Shown: positions 1-10,277, numbered from the stretch's first letter. The stretch: DNA of 64,000 nucleotides from CAVPUA01 sp963828015 (GCA_963828015.1 CAWHCD010000006.1:124001-188000); one strand, 5' to 3'. The notes: a model not told the origin generated them from the sequence alone. A program made the numbers and translations.

Positions 1-545
1 TCGGCGAGCGGCTCACCAGCATCGTCGACGCTGAATGCCGCGCCAACTCCCTGCCCCGACCGCGCCTGTCGGTCGAACCGGGACGAGCGATCGTCGGCCA
101 GGCCGGTGTCACCGTCTACCGAGTGGGCACGGTCAAGCGGGTCACCCTCGACGGTGGCCAGGTGCGCACGTACGTGTCGGTCGACGGTGGGATGAGTGAC
201 AACATCCGCACTGCTCTCTACGACGCGAGTTACACCTGCGTGCTGGCCAATCGGGAGTCACCGGCCGCGCCGATACTCTCTCGTGTGGTCGGCAAGCATT
301 GTGAGAGCGGAGACATCGTCGTGCGTGACACCTGGTTGCCGGCTGACGTCGAGCCCGGAGACCTGATCGCGGTCGCGTCGACCGGCGCGTACTGCCGCAG
401 CATGGCCAGCAACTACAACCACGTTCCGCGCCCCCCGGTCGTCAGCGTGCAGGCCGGATCGAGCCGGGTACTCGTACGCCGCGAGACCGAGGACGACCTG
501 CTGCGCCTTGATGTCGGAGTGGGCGATACCGGAGTGAGCGCATGA
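1..545 (+). CDS. lysA: Diaminopimelate decarboxylase, C-terminal part (5' end outside window)
   Basis: This is the C-terminal portion of the PLP enzyme that decarboxylates meso-diaminopimelate to L-lysine. The frame is open from base 3 and reads GERLTSIVDAECRAN, then EPGRAIVGQAGVTVYRVGTV, the substrate- and PLP-phosphate-binding segment typical of LysA. A later stretch, YVSVDGGMSDNIRTALYDA, is the dimer-interface and active-site strand, and TGAYCRSMASNYN is the conserved C-terminal motif. The gene is cut by the window edge, so the N-terminal barrel and catalytic lysine are not visible. Its TGA overlaps the hom start codon by 4 bases (ATGA), which fits translational coupling in a lysA-hom-thrC-thrB operon. 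Identification rests on motifs I recognise; confidence is high. Confidence 0.93.
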   Translation, partial: GERLTSIVDAECRANSLPRPRLSVEPGRAIVGQAGVTVYRVGTVKRVTLDGGQVRTYVSVDGGMSDNIRTALYDASYTCVLANRESPAAPILSRVVGKHCESGDIVVRDTWLPADVEPGDLIAVASTGAYCRSMASNYNHVPRPPVVSVQAGSSRVLVRRETEDDLLRLDVGVGDTGVSA

Positions 546-1828
546 CCAAGCCGCTGCGGGTCGCGCTACTCGGCTGCGGAGTCGTCGGATCCCAGGTCGC
601 GCGGCTCATGCGCGAGCAGGCCGATGACCTGGCCGCGCGGATCGGTGTCCCGATCGAGTTGGCCGGCATCGCCGTCCGCCGCCCGAACCGCCATCCCGAC
701 GTCTCGCCCGAACTGCTCACTACCGACGCCGACGCGTTGGTGCGCCGCGACGACATCGACCTGGTCGTCGAGGTGATCGGTGGTATCGAGCCGACCCGCA
801 GCCTGCTCCTCACCGCGTTGCGCAGCGGCAAGAGCGTCGTCAGCGCCAACAAGGCCCTGCTCGCCGAGGATGGGGCCACGCTCTATGCCGCCGCCGCCGA
901 GGCCGGCGTCGACCTCTATTACGAAGCGGCGGTGGCCGGCGCGATTCCGTTGTTGCGTCCGCTGCGCGAATCGCTGGCCGGCGACCGGATCACGCGGGTG
1001 ATGGGCATCGTCAACGGGACGACCAACTTCATCCTGTCGCGCATGGACGCCACCGGGGCAACGTTCGACGAGGCCCTGGCCGAGGCGACCGCACTGGGCT
1101 ACGCCGAGGCGGATCCGAGCGCGGACGTCGACGGGTTCGATGCCGCGGCCAAGGCCGCGATCCTGGCCAGCCTGGCCTTCCACACCCGAGTGACCTCGGC
1201 CGATGTCTACCGCGAGGGCATCAGCGAGGTCACCGCGGCCGACCTGGCCAGCGCCAACGCGATGGGCTGCACCGTGAAGCTGCTGGCCATCTGCGAGCGC
1301 AGCGAGGACACGGTCGCCGTCCGCGTGCACCCCGTGATGATCCCGCGCACCCACCCGCTCGCCGGCGTCGGCGATGCATTCAACGCCGTCTTCGTCGAGG
1401 CCGAGGCGGCCGGATCGTTGATGTTCTATGGCCGTGGGGCCGGCGGCGCACCGACGGCCAGCGCGGTGCTGGGGGACCTGGTGGCCATAGCCCGCAACCG
1501 GCTCAACGGCAGCCGCGGAGCGCGGGAAAGCGCCTACGCCGACCTGCGGGTCCAGCCGATGGGCGAGACCCAGACCCGCTATCACGTGGCCCTGGACGTC
1601 GCGGACAAGCCGGGGGTGCTGGCCACGGTGGCCCGTGCCTTCGCCGATCACGAGGTGAGCATCCAGACCGTGCGGCAGGAGGGTCGCGGCGACGCGGCCA
1701 CCCTCGTCCTGGTCACGCACGTCGCCAGCGACGCGGCGTTGGCCAAGACCGTGGCCGAGATCAGCAGCATGGGGTTCATCCGTCGCTCGGCCAGCGTGAT
1801 GCGGGTCGAGGGAATGGCGAGCGAATGA
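542..1828 (+). CDS. hom: Homoserine dehydrogenase
   Basis: It reduces aspartate semialdehyde to homoserine, the branch point of threonine, methionine and isoleucine synthesis. The 428-residue protein has an N-terminal NAD(P)-binding GCGVVG motif (residues 11-16), the central catalytic domain with GIVNGTTNFILSRM and EADPSADVDGFDAAAKAAIL, and a C-terminal ACT domain beginning about residue 345 (YHVALDVADKPGVLATVA). The ACT domain implies feedback control by threonine, as in other actinobacterial Hom proteins. The ATG overlaps the lysA stop and the gene's own stop overlaps the thrC ATG, so the four genes form one translationally coupled unit. Length is normal for the family. Confidence 0.97.
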   Translation: MTKPLRVALLGCGVVGSQVARLMREQADDLAARIGVPIELAGIAVRRPNRHPDVSPELLTTDADALVRRDDIDLVVEVIGGIEPTRSLLLTALRSGKSVVSANKALLAEDGATLYAAAAEAGVDLYYEAAVAGAIPLLRPLRESLAGDRITRVMGIVNGTTNFILSRMDATGATFDEALAEATALGYAEADPSADVDGFDAAAKAAILASLAFHTRVTSADVYREGISEVTAADLASANAMGCTVKLLAICERSEDTVAVRVHPVMIPRTHPLAGVGDAFNAVFVEAEAAGSLMFYGRGAGGAPTASAVLGDLVAIARNRLNGSRGARESAYADLRVQPMGETQTRYHVALDVADKPGVLATVARAFADHEVSIQTVRQEGRGDAATLVLVTHVASDAALAKTVAEISSMGFIRRSASVMRVEGMASE

Positions 1829-2886
1829 CCTATACGGCCTGGCCGGGGCTTATCGCGGCCTTCCGCGATCGGCTCCCCGTCACCGAGGCGACGCCGGTCA
1901 TCACCTTGTTCGAGGGCGGGACCCCGCTCGTACCGGCTCGCGAGCTCTCGGCCCGCACCGGGTGCACTGTCTACCTCAAGGTCGAGGGCGCCAATCCGAC
2001 CGGGTCGTTCAAGGACCGGGGAATGACGATGGCCATCTCCAAGGCCGCGGAGGACGGGGCCAAGGCCGTCATCTGCGCCTCGACCGGAAACACCAGCGCC
2101 TCGGCCGCGGCCTACGCCGTTCGTGCGGGAATGACCTGTGCCGTGCTCGTGCCCCAAGGCAAGATCGCGCTGGGCAAGATGGCCCAGGCGTTGGTACACG
2201 GCGCCCGCCTGCTGCAGGTCGATGGCAACTTCGACGACTGCCTCGAACTGGCCCAGAAGCTGGCTATCGACTATCCGGTGGCCCTGGTCAACTCGGTGAA
2301 CCAGTTCCGCATCGAGGGCCAGAAGACGGCGGCGTTCGAAATCTGCGACACGCTGGGCCGAGCCCCGGATGTGCACTGCATTCCGGTCGGTAACGCCGGC
2401 AATATCACCGCGTACTGGAAGGGCTATTGCGAGTACGCCCGGGACGGTCTGGTCGAGAACCGCCCGCGGATGTTCGGTTTTCAAGCTTCCGGCGCGGCCC
2501 CGATCGTCAACGGCGCCCCGGTATTGCATCCGATGACGATTGCCACCGCGATCCGCATCGGGAATCCGGCGTCGTGGCAACAGGCCGAGACGGCCCGCGA
2601 CGACTCCGGCGGCCTGATCGACGCGGTGACGGATCGGCAGATTCTCGAGGCCTATCGGATGCTGGCGCGTAGCGAAGCCGTGTTCGTCGAGCCGGCCTCC
2701 GCCGCCAGTGTGGCCGGATTGTTGATGACCCACGCCGACGGTCGGCTCACTCCGGGGTCGGTCGTGGTCTGCACGGTCACCGGCAACGGCCTCAAGGATC
2801 CGGAGTGGGCCATTTCCGGCGCTCCGAAACCGATCACGGTTCCGGTCGATGCCCACGCGGCGGCGTCGCATCTGGGACTGGCGTGA
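1825..2886 (+). CDS. thrC: Threonine synthase
   Basis: It converts O-phosphohomoserine to L-threonine using pyridoxal phosphate. The 353-residue protein shows the PLP-lysine motif NPTGSFKDRGM, with Lys63 as the expected Schiff-base residue, the SASTGNTSASAAAYA-like phosphate region (here ICASTGNTSASAAAYAVRAG), and PVGNAGNITAYWKGY, the glycine-rich cofactor loop. This is the shorter type typical of actinobacteria. The ATG overlaps the hom stop (ATGA) and the gene ends inside the GTG of thrB (GTGA). It belongs to the lysA-hom-thrC-thrB operon and acts after ThrB in the pathway although it precedes thrB in the operon. Confidence 0.97.
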   Translation: MTYTAWPGLIAAFRDRLPVTEATPVITLFEGGTPLVPARELSARTGCTVYLKVEGANPTGSFKDRGMTMAISKAAEDGAKAVICASTGNTSASAAAYAVRAGMTCAVLVPQGKIALGKMAQALVHGARLLQVDGNFDDCLELAQKLAIDYPVALVNSVNQFRIEGQKTAAFEICDTLGRAPDVHCIPVGNAGNITAYWKGYCEYARDGLVENRPRMFGFQASGAAPIVNGAPVLHPMTIATAIRIGNPASWQQAETARDDSGGLIDAVTDRQILEAYRMLARSEAVFVEPASAASVAGLLMTHADGRLTPGSVVVCTVTGNGLKDPEWAISGAPKPITVPVDAHAAASHLGLA

Positions 2887-3797
2887 GCTTCTACCCTGGC
2901 GTCGTCAGCGTGCGGGTGCCGGCCACCAGCGCCAACCTGGGTCCCGGGTTCGACACGCTCGGCCTGGCGCTGGGACTGTACGACGAGCTCAGCGCCCAGG
3001 TCACCGATCTGGGCCTGCAGATCGAGATGGCCGGTGAAGGGGTCGCGGACCTCGCGTCCGACGAGTCGCACCTGGTGATCCAGGCGATGCGGGCCACCTT
3101 CGACCAGGTGGGCGCCCAACCCGGGGGTCTGCACCTGCGGTGCCGCAACCGGATTCCCCATGGACGTGGCCTCGGGTCCTCGGCGGCGGCGATCGTCGCG
3201 GGGGTGCTCCTGGCCCGCGAACTTGCCCAGGCGCCCCTGTCCACAGAGCAGTGCCTGGTCCTTGCCGCTGCCATCGAAGGGCATCCCGACAACGTAGCCG
3301 CCTGCCTGCTGGGCGGCCTGACCATCGCCTGGACCGACGGCGATGAGCAGGCTCGGGCCTGCCGTCTCGAGCCGGTCGGTGTGCGCGCCGTCGTGCTGAT
3401 CCCGCAACGGCAGTCCTCCACCAAGGTCGCCCGTCAGGCCCTGCCGGAGTTCGTGCCGCATCGCGATGCCGTCTTCAACGCGGCCCGCTCGGCTCTGCTC
3501 GTGGGCGCGTTGACCTGTGGGCGGCCCGAGGAGCTGCTCAGCGCCACCGCGGACACGCTGCATCAGCCTTACCGGGCGGGTGACTCGCCCGAGTCCACTG
3601 CGGTTCTCACCCGGCTGCGGGCGGATGGAATCGCCGCCGTGATCTCCGGGGCCGGGCCAACGGTGCTGGCCTTGTGCCGCTCGGTCGCCGAGGTCGACTC
3701 GGTGCGCGCCTACGCGCTCGACGGGTGGCGGATCGAAGAACTAGGGGTCGATTTCCACGGCGCCACCATCCTCGACCGGGCACGGGCGGGAACATGA
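2883..3797 (+). CDS. thrB: Homoserine kinase (GHMP family)
   Basis: It phosphorylates homoserine to O-phosphohomoserine, the substrate of ThrC. I chose GTG 2883, which overlaps the thrC stop by 4 bases and gives a 304-residue protein starting VSFYPGVVSVRVPATSANLG. A frame open further upstream inside thrC would add a nonconserved tail. Visible motifs are ATSANLGPGFDTLGLAL near the N terminus, the GHMP ATP-binding loop PHGRGLGSSAAA at about residues 92-103, and a C-terminal ISGAGPTVLAL. It is the last gene of the amino-acid operon; a promoter-like sequence follows directly, separating it from rho. Confidence 0.96.
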   Translation: MSFYPGVVSVRVPATSANLGPGFDTLGLALGLYDELSAQVTDLGLQIEMAGEGVADLASDESHLVIQAMRATFDQVGAQPGGLHLRCRNRIPHGRGLGSSAAAIVAGVLLARELAQAPLSTEQCLVLAAAIEGHPDNVAACLLGGLTIAWTDGDEQARACRLEPVGVRAVVLIPQRQSSTKVARQALPEFVPHRDAVFNAARSALLVGALTCGRPEELLSATADTLHQPYRAGDSPESTAVLTRLRADGIAAVISGAGPTVLALCRSVAEVDSVRAYALDGWRIEELGVDFHGATILDRARAGT

Positions 3798-3812
3798 ACC
3801 GGCTGGGCCGTG

Positions 3813-3841
3813 TTGTAAGCGGTGAAGTGAGCGTCTAGGCT
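3813..3841 (+). promoter_or_regulatory. Candidate SigA-type promoter for rho
   Basis: TTGTAA (3813-3818), a 17-base spacer and TAGGCT (3836-3841) match the actinobacterial housekeeping promoter pattern. The element sits just after thrB and would give a leader of about 220 bases before rho. Long leaders are known where Rho regulates its own synthesis; that role here is inference. The rest of 3842-4071 shows no supported gene. Confidence 0.45.
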
Positions 3842-4071
3842 GTTTAGTTGTCAGCCAGCGACGGCGGCAGTTATTGCCGGTGGCCAGCCCACCACGTCGC
3901 TTGCAAACCCCCCGCCGAACCGCCACGGATCGGCCGAGGACCGTACCTGACGCCACTTGCCGCCGCCGTCCCTGATCCTTCGGGTCGACGCACCAACGCA
4001 ATGAGTCCCACCACGCGCACCGCGTGAATCCTCACCGACGTGCGCACCATCGGAAAGGTTCCGAAATCACC

Positions 4072-5976
<1,905 letters not shown>

Positions 5977-5980
5977 CCCC

Positions 5981-6013
5981 TACTGGGCCTCTACTGGGCC
6001 TCTACTCGGCCAA
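5981..6013 (+). repeat. 11-bp tandem repeat after the rho stop codon
   Basis: TACTGGGCCTC occurs at 5981-5991 and 5992-6002, followed by a diverged third copy (TACTCGGCCAA) at 6003-6013. The array lies between the rho stop codon and its terminator hairpin. Confidence 0.75.
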
Positions 6014-6024
6014 GCCTCACTAAA

Positions 6025-6056
6025 GCGAAGACCCCCGAACCCTCGGGGGTCTTCGC
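6025..6056 (+). terminator. Terminator hairpin after rho
   Basis: A perfect 14-bp stem (GCGAAGACCCCCGA at 6025-6038 with its complement at 6043-6056) closes a 4-base loop ACCC. Only a short T-poor tail follows, which is common in high-GC genomes. It separates rho from the sugar importer. Confidence 0.88.
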
Positions 6057-6360
6057 TGTTCAGCGCGTCAATCTTCTGACCGCCAAGTCTGCGTCTGCAC
6101 CCAGGCCGATCTCATCTTTCTCTTAAGACAGTCCGATCCGGCTCTTCCGCCAGATCGTCCGAAGCCGCCATTCGCCTGCAATTTACGCATGGTTTGTCGA
6201 TGTTCTGACCGGTACAAGCGGGAAAGCCGACTCTATAACAGGTAGGTATCGGACATCCCTAAAGCTATGTTTTGGAGTGTGACCTATGTCATCCTGCTGA
6301 AAGCGCTACCGCCCAGGACGGGCCCGGCGTTCCATTCGAGTCGTTGGGGAAGGGAACCGA
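6057..6360. other. Intergenic region upstream of the sugar importer
   Basis: This 304-base gap holds no supported gene and is less GC-rich than its surroundings. It contains possible -10 sequences (TATAAC at 6234-6239 and TATGTT at 6266-6271) without convincing -35 boxes. An inverted repeat TGAC-CTAT-GTCA lies at 6280-6291, followed by the LacI-type site at 6298-6311. A strong purine-rich ribosome-binding site (GGGGAAGGG) precedes the start at 6361. Confidence 0.5.
6298..6311 (+). promoter_or_regulatory. Candidate LacI-family operator before the sugar importer
   Basis: TGAAAGCGCTACCG matches the left half and centre of the LacI-family consensus TGAAAGCGCTTTCA. It lies about 50 bases before the binding-protein start, a normal position for a repressor of a sugar importer. 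The same TGAAAGCG core recurs between glgE and glgP at 47116. The regulator gene is not in this window. Confidence 0.45.
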
Positions 6361-7716
6361 ATGCATCGCACAAGGGTCGCCGCCGTCATCGCGGCAGGCT
6401 TGGCACTTACGGCACTCGCCGCCTGCAGCAGCAGCAGTAAAGGCGGAGGGAGTAGTTCCTCGAGCGCTCCAGCGCTCACCGGAGACTGCGCGCCTTACTC
6501 TGCCTACGCCGGCCATAGCGGAAAGACTGTCAACATCTTCGGGTCGATCCTGAGCCCGGAATCCGACTCGCTGAACAAGTCGTGGGCGAAGTTCGAGTCC
6601 TGCACCGGGATCACCATCGTCTACAACGGGTCCAACTCCTTCGAGTCCGACCTTCCGGTCAAGGTCAACGGCGGCAACGCCCCGAACCTGGCCCTGATCC
6701 CGCAGCCGGGCCTGCTGGCCCAGATGGTTCAGACCGGCACCGTCAAGCAGCCGCCGGCCGCAGTTGCCACCAATGAGGACAACTGGCCGGCGATCTATAA
6801 GACCTACGGCTCGGTCAACGGCACCTTCTATGCCGCACCGATGAGCTCCAACATGAAGTCCCTCGTCTGGTACTCGCCCAAGTTCTTCGCCGCGAACGGC
6901 TATACCGTGCCTACGACCTGGGCCGATCTGATGACGCTCTCGGCCAAAATAGCCGCCGACGGCAAGGCCAAGCCATGGTGCGGCGGAATCAGTTCGGGCA
7001 CCGCGAGCGGGTGGCCGGCCACGGACTGGCTCGAAGAGGCAGTCCTGGGCCAGTACGGCGGTCAGGTCTACGACGACTGGATCAGCCACAAGGTCAAGTT
7101 CGCCTCACCCCAGATCGAGGGCGCGATGAAGACCGTCGCGGGCTACATGCAGAACCCGGCTTGGGTCAATGGCGGCTTCGGCAATGTCCAGACGATCGCC
7201 ACGACGACGTTCCAGAACGCCGGCCTGCCGATCCTCAAGGGTCAGTGCGCGATGCTCCAGCAGGCCTCCTTCTACGAGGCGCAGTGGCCTTCGGGCACCA
7301 CGGTCTCCTCGACCGGTGACGCGTTCGCCTTCTACCTGCCCCCGGTCGACCCGTCGATCAAGACTCCGGTCGAGGGCGGTGGCGAGTTCGTGACCGCGTT
7401 TGCCAACGACCCCGCGACCCAGGCGGTGCAGACCTACCTGTCGACCGCTGACTGGGCCACTTCGCGCATCAAGGTTGCCCCGGGTTGGGTTTCGGCGAAC
7501 ACGAAGGTCGACCAGAGCGTCTACACCGACCCGATCGACGCGCTGTCGGCGAAGTACCTCGCCGACAAGAACACGACCTTCCGCTTTGACGCCTCGGATG
7601 CCATGCCGGCCGCCGTCGGGTCCGGCGCGGAGTGGACCGCGATGGTCGACTGGTTCGGCAGCGGAAAGTCCATCGATGCCGTGGCCAAGGAGATCGACGC
7701 CGCCTGGCCCAACTAG
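6361..7716 (+). CDS. Sugar ABC transporter substrate-binding lipoprotein (AglE-like)
   Basis: A 451-residue family-1 extracellular solute-binding protein, likely to capture an alpha-glucoside or related sugar. The N terminus is a lipoprotein signal peptide (MHRTRVAAVIAAGLALTALA) ending in a lipobox with Cys22, followed by a Ser/Gly-rich linker. The mature protein has the alternating alpha/beta pattern of these receptors, with PMSSNMKSLVWYSPKFF and GWPATDWLEE resembling AglE-type proteins. It starts at ATG 6361 behind a strong GGGGAAGGG site. Two permease genes follow, separated by a long hairpin at 7731-7774, an arrangement that usually lets the receptor be made in excess. No ATP-binding gene is adjacent; a shared MsiK-type ATPase elsewhere is likely. 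The substrate assignment is inference. Confidence 0.88.
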   Translation: MHRTRVAAVIAAGLALTALAACSSSSKGGGSSSSSAPALTGDCAPYSAYAGHSGKTVNIFGSILSPESDSLNKSWAKFESCTGITIVYNGSNSFESDLPVKVNGGNAPNLALIPQPGLLAQMVQTGTVKQPPAAVATNEDNWPAIYKTYGSVNGTFYAAPMSSNMKSLVWYSPKFFAANGYTVPTTWADLMTLSAKIAADGKAKPWCGGISSGTASGWPATDWLEEAVLGQYGGQVYDDWISHKVKFASPQIEGAMKTVAGYMQNPAWVNGGFGNVQTIATTTFQNAGLPILKGQCAMLQQASFYEAQWPSGTTVSSTGDAFAFYLPPVDPSIKTPVEGGGEFVTAFANDPATQAVQTYLSTADWATSRIKVAPGWVSANTKVDQSVYTDPIDALSAKYLADKNTTFRFDASDAMPAAVGSGAEWTAMVDWFGSGKSIDAVAKEIDAAWPN

Positions 7717-7730
7717 GTACTACCGGCAGT

Positions 7731-7774
7731 GATCGTTGCGGCTCGTGGGCACCAGCCCACGGGCCGCAACGATC
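7731..7774 (+). terminator. Intra-operon hairpin between binding-protein and permease genes
   Basis: Bases 7731-7750 (GATCGTTGCGGCTCGTGGGC) pair with 7755-7774 with a single wobble, giving a 20-bp stem and a 4-base loop ACCA. It lies 14 bases after the binding-protein stop and has no T-tract. It may act as a partial terminator or as a 3' stabiliser that raises receptor over permease levels. Confidence 0.8.
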
Positions 7775-7840
7775 GCCCGCGGCCGGTTAGGCCGCCGCAT
7801 CGCTTAGACAGTCGCATTCCTTGCAGAATCGAGGCTCGCC

Positions 7841-8872
7841 GTGAGCGCTACTGACAATCACCTGATTCTGGCCAGCACCGCGTCCCAATCGGTTTCCAAA
7901 CTGCTGGGCGTCATCGCGGTAGTCGGTGGGTTTCTCATCGTCCTGGCCGTCATCTTCTATCTGGCCGGGCTGGTCACCGAGCGCTGGCAACGGCCGCTGA
8001 CCATCCTGATCTGCGTTGGTCCGGTGGTGGTGCTGACCCTCATCGGACTGGTGATCCCGGCCATCTCGACCGTCAATACGAGTCTGAAGAACCAGCAATT
8101 CCTGGGGGAGAAGAACCTCAAGTACGTCGGCCTGAAGAACTACAAGTACGCCTTCACCGACTCGGCCACGCTCAACACGCTGTTCCGCACGCTGTTGTGG
8201 ATCGTTTTCGTGCCCCTGTTCGCCGTCGTCCTCGGCCTGCTCATCGCGCTGCTGGTCGATCGCATGCGCGGCGCCACCACGGCCAAGACGCTCATCTTCT
8301 TGCCGACCGCCATCTCCTTCGTGGGCGCGGCCGTGATCTGGCAGTTCGTCTACAACTACAAGGACCCGTCGCTGCCCCAGACCGGCTTACTGAGTGCGGT
8401 AGTGATCAAGCTCGGGTGGAGTCATCCGCCCAACTGGCTGCTCGAGTCCTCGCATTACCTCAACTCGTTCATGCTCATGGTGATCATGGTGTGGATCCAG
8501 GCCGGCTTCGCGATGGTCGTCCTCGGTGCCGCGCTGAGATCGATCCCGGACGAGATCATCGAAGCGGCCCGGATGGACGGCGCCACCGGCGCCACCTTGT
8601 TCCGCACCGTGCAGATCCCCATGATCCGCAACACCATCGTGGTCGTCGTGACCACCGTGATGATCGCGACGCTGAAGGTCTTCGACATCGTCTTCACGAT
8701 CACCAACGGCAACTACAACACCGACATCCTGTCCCGAAAGCTCTACTCGGACATGTTCGTCACGAACCAGGTCAGTCGAGGTAGCGCGCTCGCCGTGATC
8801 CTGTTCCTTTGCGTGCTGCCGCTCGTGGCCTACAACGTGCATCAGCTGCGAAAGGACCGGGCGACCCGATGA
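7841..8872 (+). CDS. Sugar ABC transporter permease (MalF/AglF-like)
   Basis: A 343-residue inner-membrane permease of the binding-protein-dependent carbohydrate type. It has hydrophobic segments near residues 20-45 and 55-75 and then the core transmembrane helices. The cytoplasmic EAA loop reads IIEAARMDGATGATLFRTV and docks the ATPase. I accept GTG 7841 (MSATDNHLIL after initiation); no better start is evident and the upstream Shine-Dalgarno match is weak. It pairs with the next gene, whose ATG overlaps its stop (ATGA), to form the transmembrane channel. Confidence 0.9.
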   Translation: MSATDNHLILASTASQSVSKLLGVIAVVGGFLIVLAVIFYLAGLVTERWQRPLTILICVGPVVVLTLIGLVIPAISTVNTSLKNQQFLGEKNLKYVGLKNYKYAFTDSATLNTLFRTLLWIVFVPLFAVVLGLLIALLVDRMRGATTAKTLIFLPTAISFVGAAVIWQFVYNYKDPSLPQTGLLSAVVIKLGWSHPPNWLLESSHYLNSFMLMVIMVWIQAGFAMVVLGAALRSIPDEIIEAARMDGATGATLFRTVQIPMIRNTIVVVVTTVMIATLKVFDIVFTITNGNYNTDILSRKLYSDMFVTNQVSRGSALAVILFLCVLPLVAYNVHQLRKDRATR

Positions 8873-9825
8873 CTACCTCAACGCCGCCGATCATCGAGGT
8901 TCCGCCCGGGGATCCGGTTCCCCCCATCCGGCCGTCGGAAGTCGCGAAGGCGACCCGGAAGTCATTGACCAGTCCAATTGCGACCATCGTCGTGATCATC
9001 ATCGCGGTGCTGTGGACGGTCCCGACCTTCGGTTTGCTGGTCAACTCCGTACGTCCCAAGGCGGATGTCGCCGACTCGGGCTGGTGGACGTTCTTCAAGA
9101 ACCCCAACGTGACGTTCGCGAACTACCACGCCGTGTTGTTCGACAACGGCGGCACGATCCTGCCGCTGGTCAACTCGCTGGCGATCACCATCCCGGCCAC
9201 GATCATCCCGATCATGTTGGCCTCGATGTGCGCCTACGCGCTGGCCTGGCTGCCGTTTCGGGGCAGTGACGTCCTGTTCTTCACGATCTTCGCCCTGCAG
9301 GTGGTGCCACTGCAGATGGCGCTGGTTCCGCTGCAGCGCTTCTACGTGGACGGGACCCTCTTCGGCGTGACCGTGGCCCCGGGGCTGCACCTGAGCGGGC
9401 AGTTGGCCGAGATCTGGCTGACCCACACCATGTTCTCGCTGCCCCTGGCCGTGTTCCTGCTGCACAACTTCATCGCCCAGCTGCCCGAGTCGTTGATCGA
9501 GGCGGCGCGGGTGGACGGCGCGAGCCATCTGCGTATCTTCCGCACGATCGTCTTGCCGCTGTCGATGCCGGCCATCGCCTCGTTCGCGATTTTCCAGTTC
9601 CTCTGGGTCTGGAACGACCTGCTGGTGGCCAAGACCTTCGGTGGGACCAGCCCGTCCGGGCAGCCGATCACGGCCCGGTTGCAGAATCTCTCCGGAAACT
9701 TCGGGGCCCATCAGGAGTTGCTCGCGCCCGGAGGCTTCATCGCGATCATCATTCCGCTGATCGTGTTCTTGTCGCTGCAGCGCTACTTCGTCCGGGGCCT
9801 GCTCGCGGGTGCCGTGAAGGGCTGA
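8869..9825 (+). CDS. Sugar ABC transporter permease (MalG/AglG-like)
   Basis: The second permease subunit, 318 residues from ATG 8869, which overlaps the previous stop (ATGA). A longer frame reaching back into the first permease is rejected in favour of this coupled start. After a proline-rich cytoplasmic N terminus (PPIIEVPPGDPVPPIRPSE) come a hydrophobic helix near residues 38-58 and the typical MalG-like core, with the EAA loop LIEAARVDGASHLRIFRTI and a C-terminal QRYFVRGLLAGAVKG tail characteristic of the family. The operon ends here without an ATPase gene. Confidence 0.92.
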   Translation: MTTSTPPIIEVPPGDPVPPIRPSEVAKATRKSLTSPIATIVVIIIAVLWTVPTFGLLVNSVRPKADVADSGWWTFFKNPNVTFANYHAVLFDNGGTILPLVNSLAITIPATIIPIMLASMCAYALAWLPFRGSDVLFFTIFALQVVPLQMALVPLQRFYVDGTLFGVTVAPGLHLSGQLAEIWLTHTMFSLPLAVFLLHNFIAQLPESLIEAARVDGASHLRIFRTIVLPLSMPAIASFAIFQFLWVWNDLLVAKTFGGTSPSGQPITARLQNLSGNFGAHQELLAPGGFIAIIIPLIVFLSLQRYFVRGLLAGAVKG

Positions 9826-9880
9826 GGAACACCTCACGGGCCAACCGTGTTGTTCGAGGTACGGAAGTCCGGGTTCGAGA

Positions 9881-9910
9881 TTGGCCCGCCGGCGGATCTG
9901 CTGGCAGAAT
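9881..9910 (+). promoter_or_regulatory. Candidate promoter for rpmE
   Basis: TTGGCC (9881-9886), an 18-base spacer and CAGAAT (9905-9910) form a reasonable housekeeping promoter about 95 bases before rpmE. The -10 departs from TANNNT at its first base, so confidence is modest. Confidence 0.35.
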
Positions 9911-10004
9911 GGGTCCTCGGACGCGCGTCGTCCGGCTACCCGGTGCTGGTACACCTCGCCCGATCGGCGGGGACCTAGCGCCATGTTTGTGAAGGGATCC
10001 AGGA

Positions 10005-10226
10005 ATGAAGGAAGGTATTCACCCCGAGTACGTCACCACGCAGGTGACCTGCTCGTGCGGAGAGTCGTTCACCACCCGCAGCACGGCGAAATCGGGCGAG
10101 ATGCACGCTGACGTCTGCTCGGCCTGCCACCCGTTCTACACGGGCAAGCAGAAGATCATGGACGTCGGCGGTCGCGTCGACAAGTTCGAGAAGCGCTTCG
10201 GCAAGAGGGTTCGCGCGAACTCCTAG
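10005..10226 (+). CDS. rpmE: 50S ribosomal protein bL31, zinc-binding form
   Basis: A 73-residue large-subunit ribosomal protein. The start MKEGIHPEYV is typical of bL31. Four cysteines (Cys16, Cys18, Cys37, Cys40, as CSC and CSAC) mark the zinc-containing C+ form. The C-terminal VDKFEKRFGK is also family-typical. A GAAGGGA site lies upstream of ATG 10005. The gene sits between the sugar importer and prfA and is followed by its own terminator. In many actinobacteria a Zur-controlled zinc-free paralogue exists; none is in this window, although a Zur locus is. Confidence 0.97.
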   Translation: MKEGIHPEYVTTQVTCSCGESFTTRSTAKSGEMHADVCSACHPFYTGKQKIMDVGGRVDKFEKRFGKRVRANS

Positions 10227-10234
10227 CTGTCTTG

Positions 10235-10277
10235 ACGGCGCCCGTCCGCTGACCCATGGTCAGCGCACGGGCGCCGT
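10235..10277 (+). terminator. Terminator hairpin after rpmE
   Basis: An 11-bp outer stem (ACGGCGCCCGT at 10235-10245 with 10267-10277) and an 8-bp inner stem (10247-10254 with 10258-10265) are separated by one C-C mismatch and close a 3-base loop CAT. A short T-containing tail follows. It ends rpmE transcription about 40 bases before prfA. Confidence 0.85.

Noticed and set aside
566..1720. Long open frame on the minus strand opposite hom
   Set aside because: Composition follows the third-position GC bias of hom and shows no family motif; it is a shadow frame, like many others in this window.
9866..9884. GGGTTCGAGA sequence resembling a tRNA T-loop
   Set aside because: No acceptor, D or anticodon stems can be formed around it.
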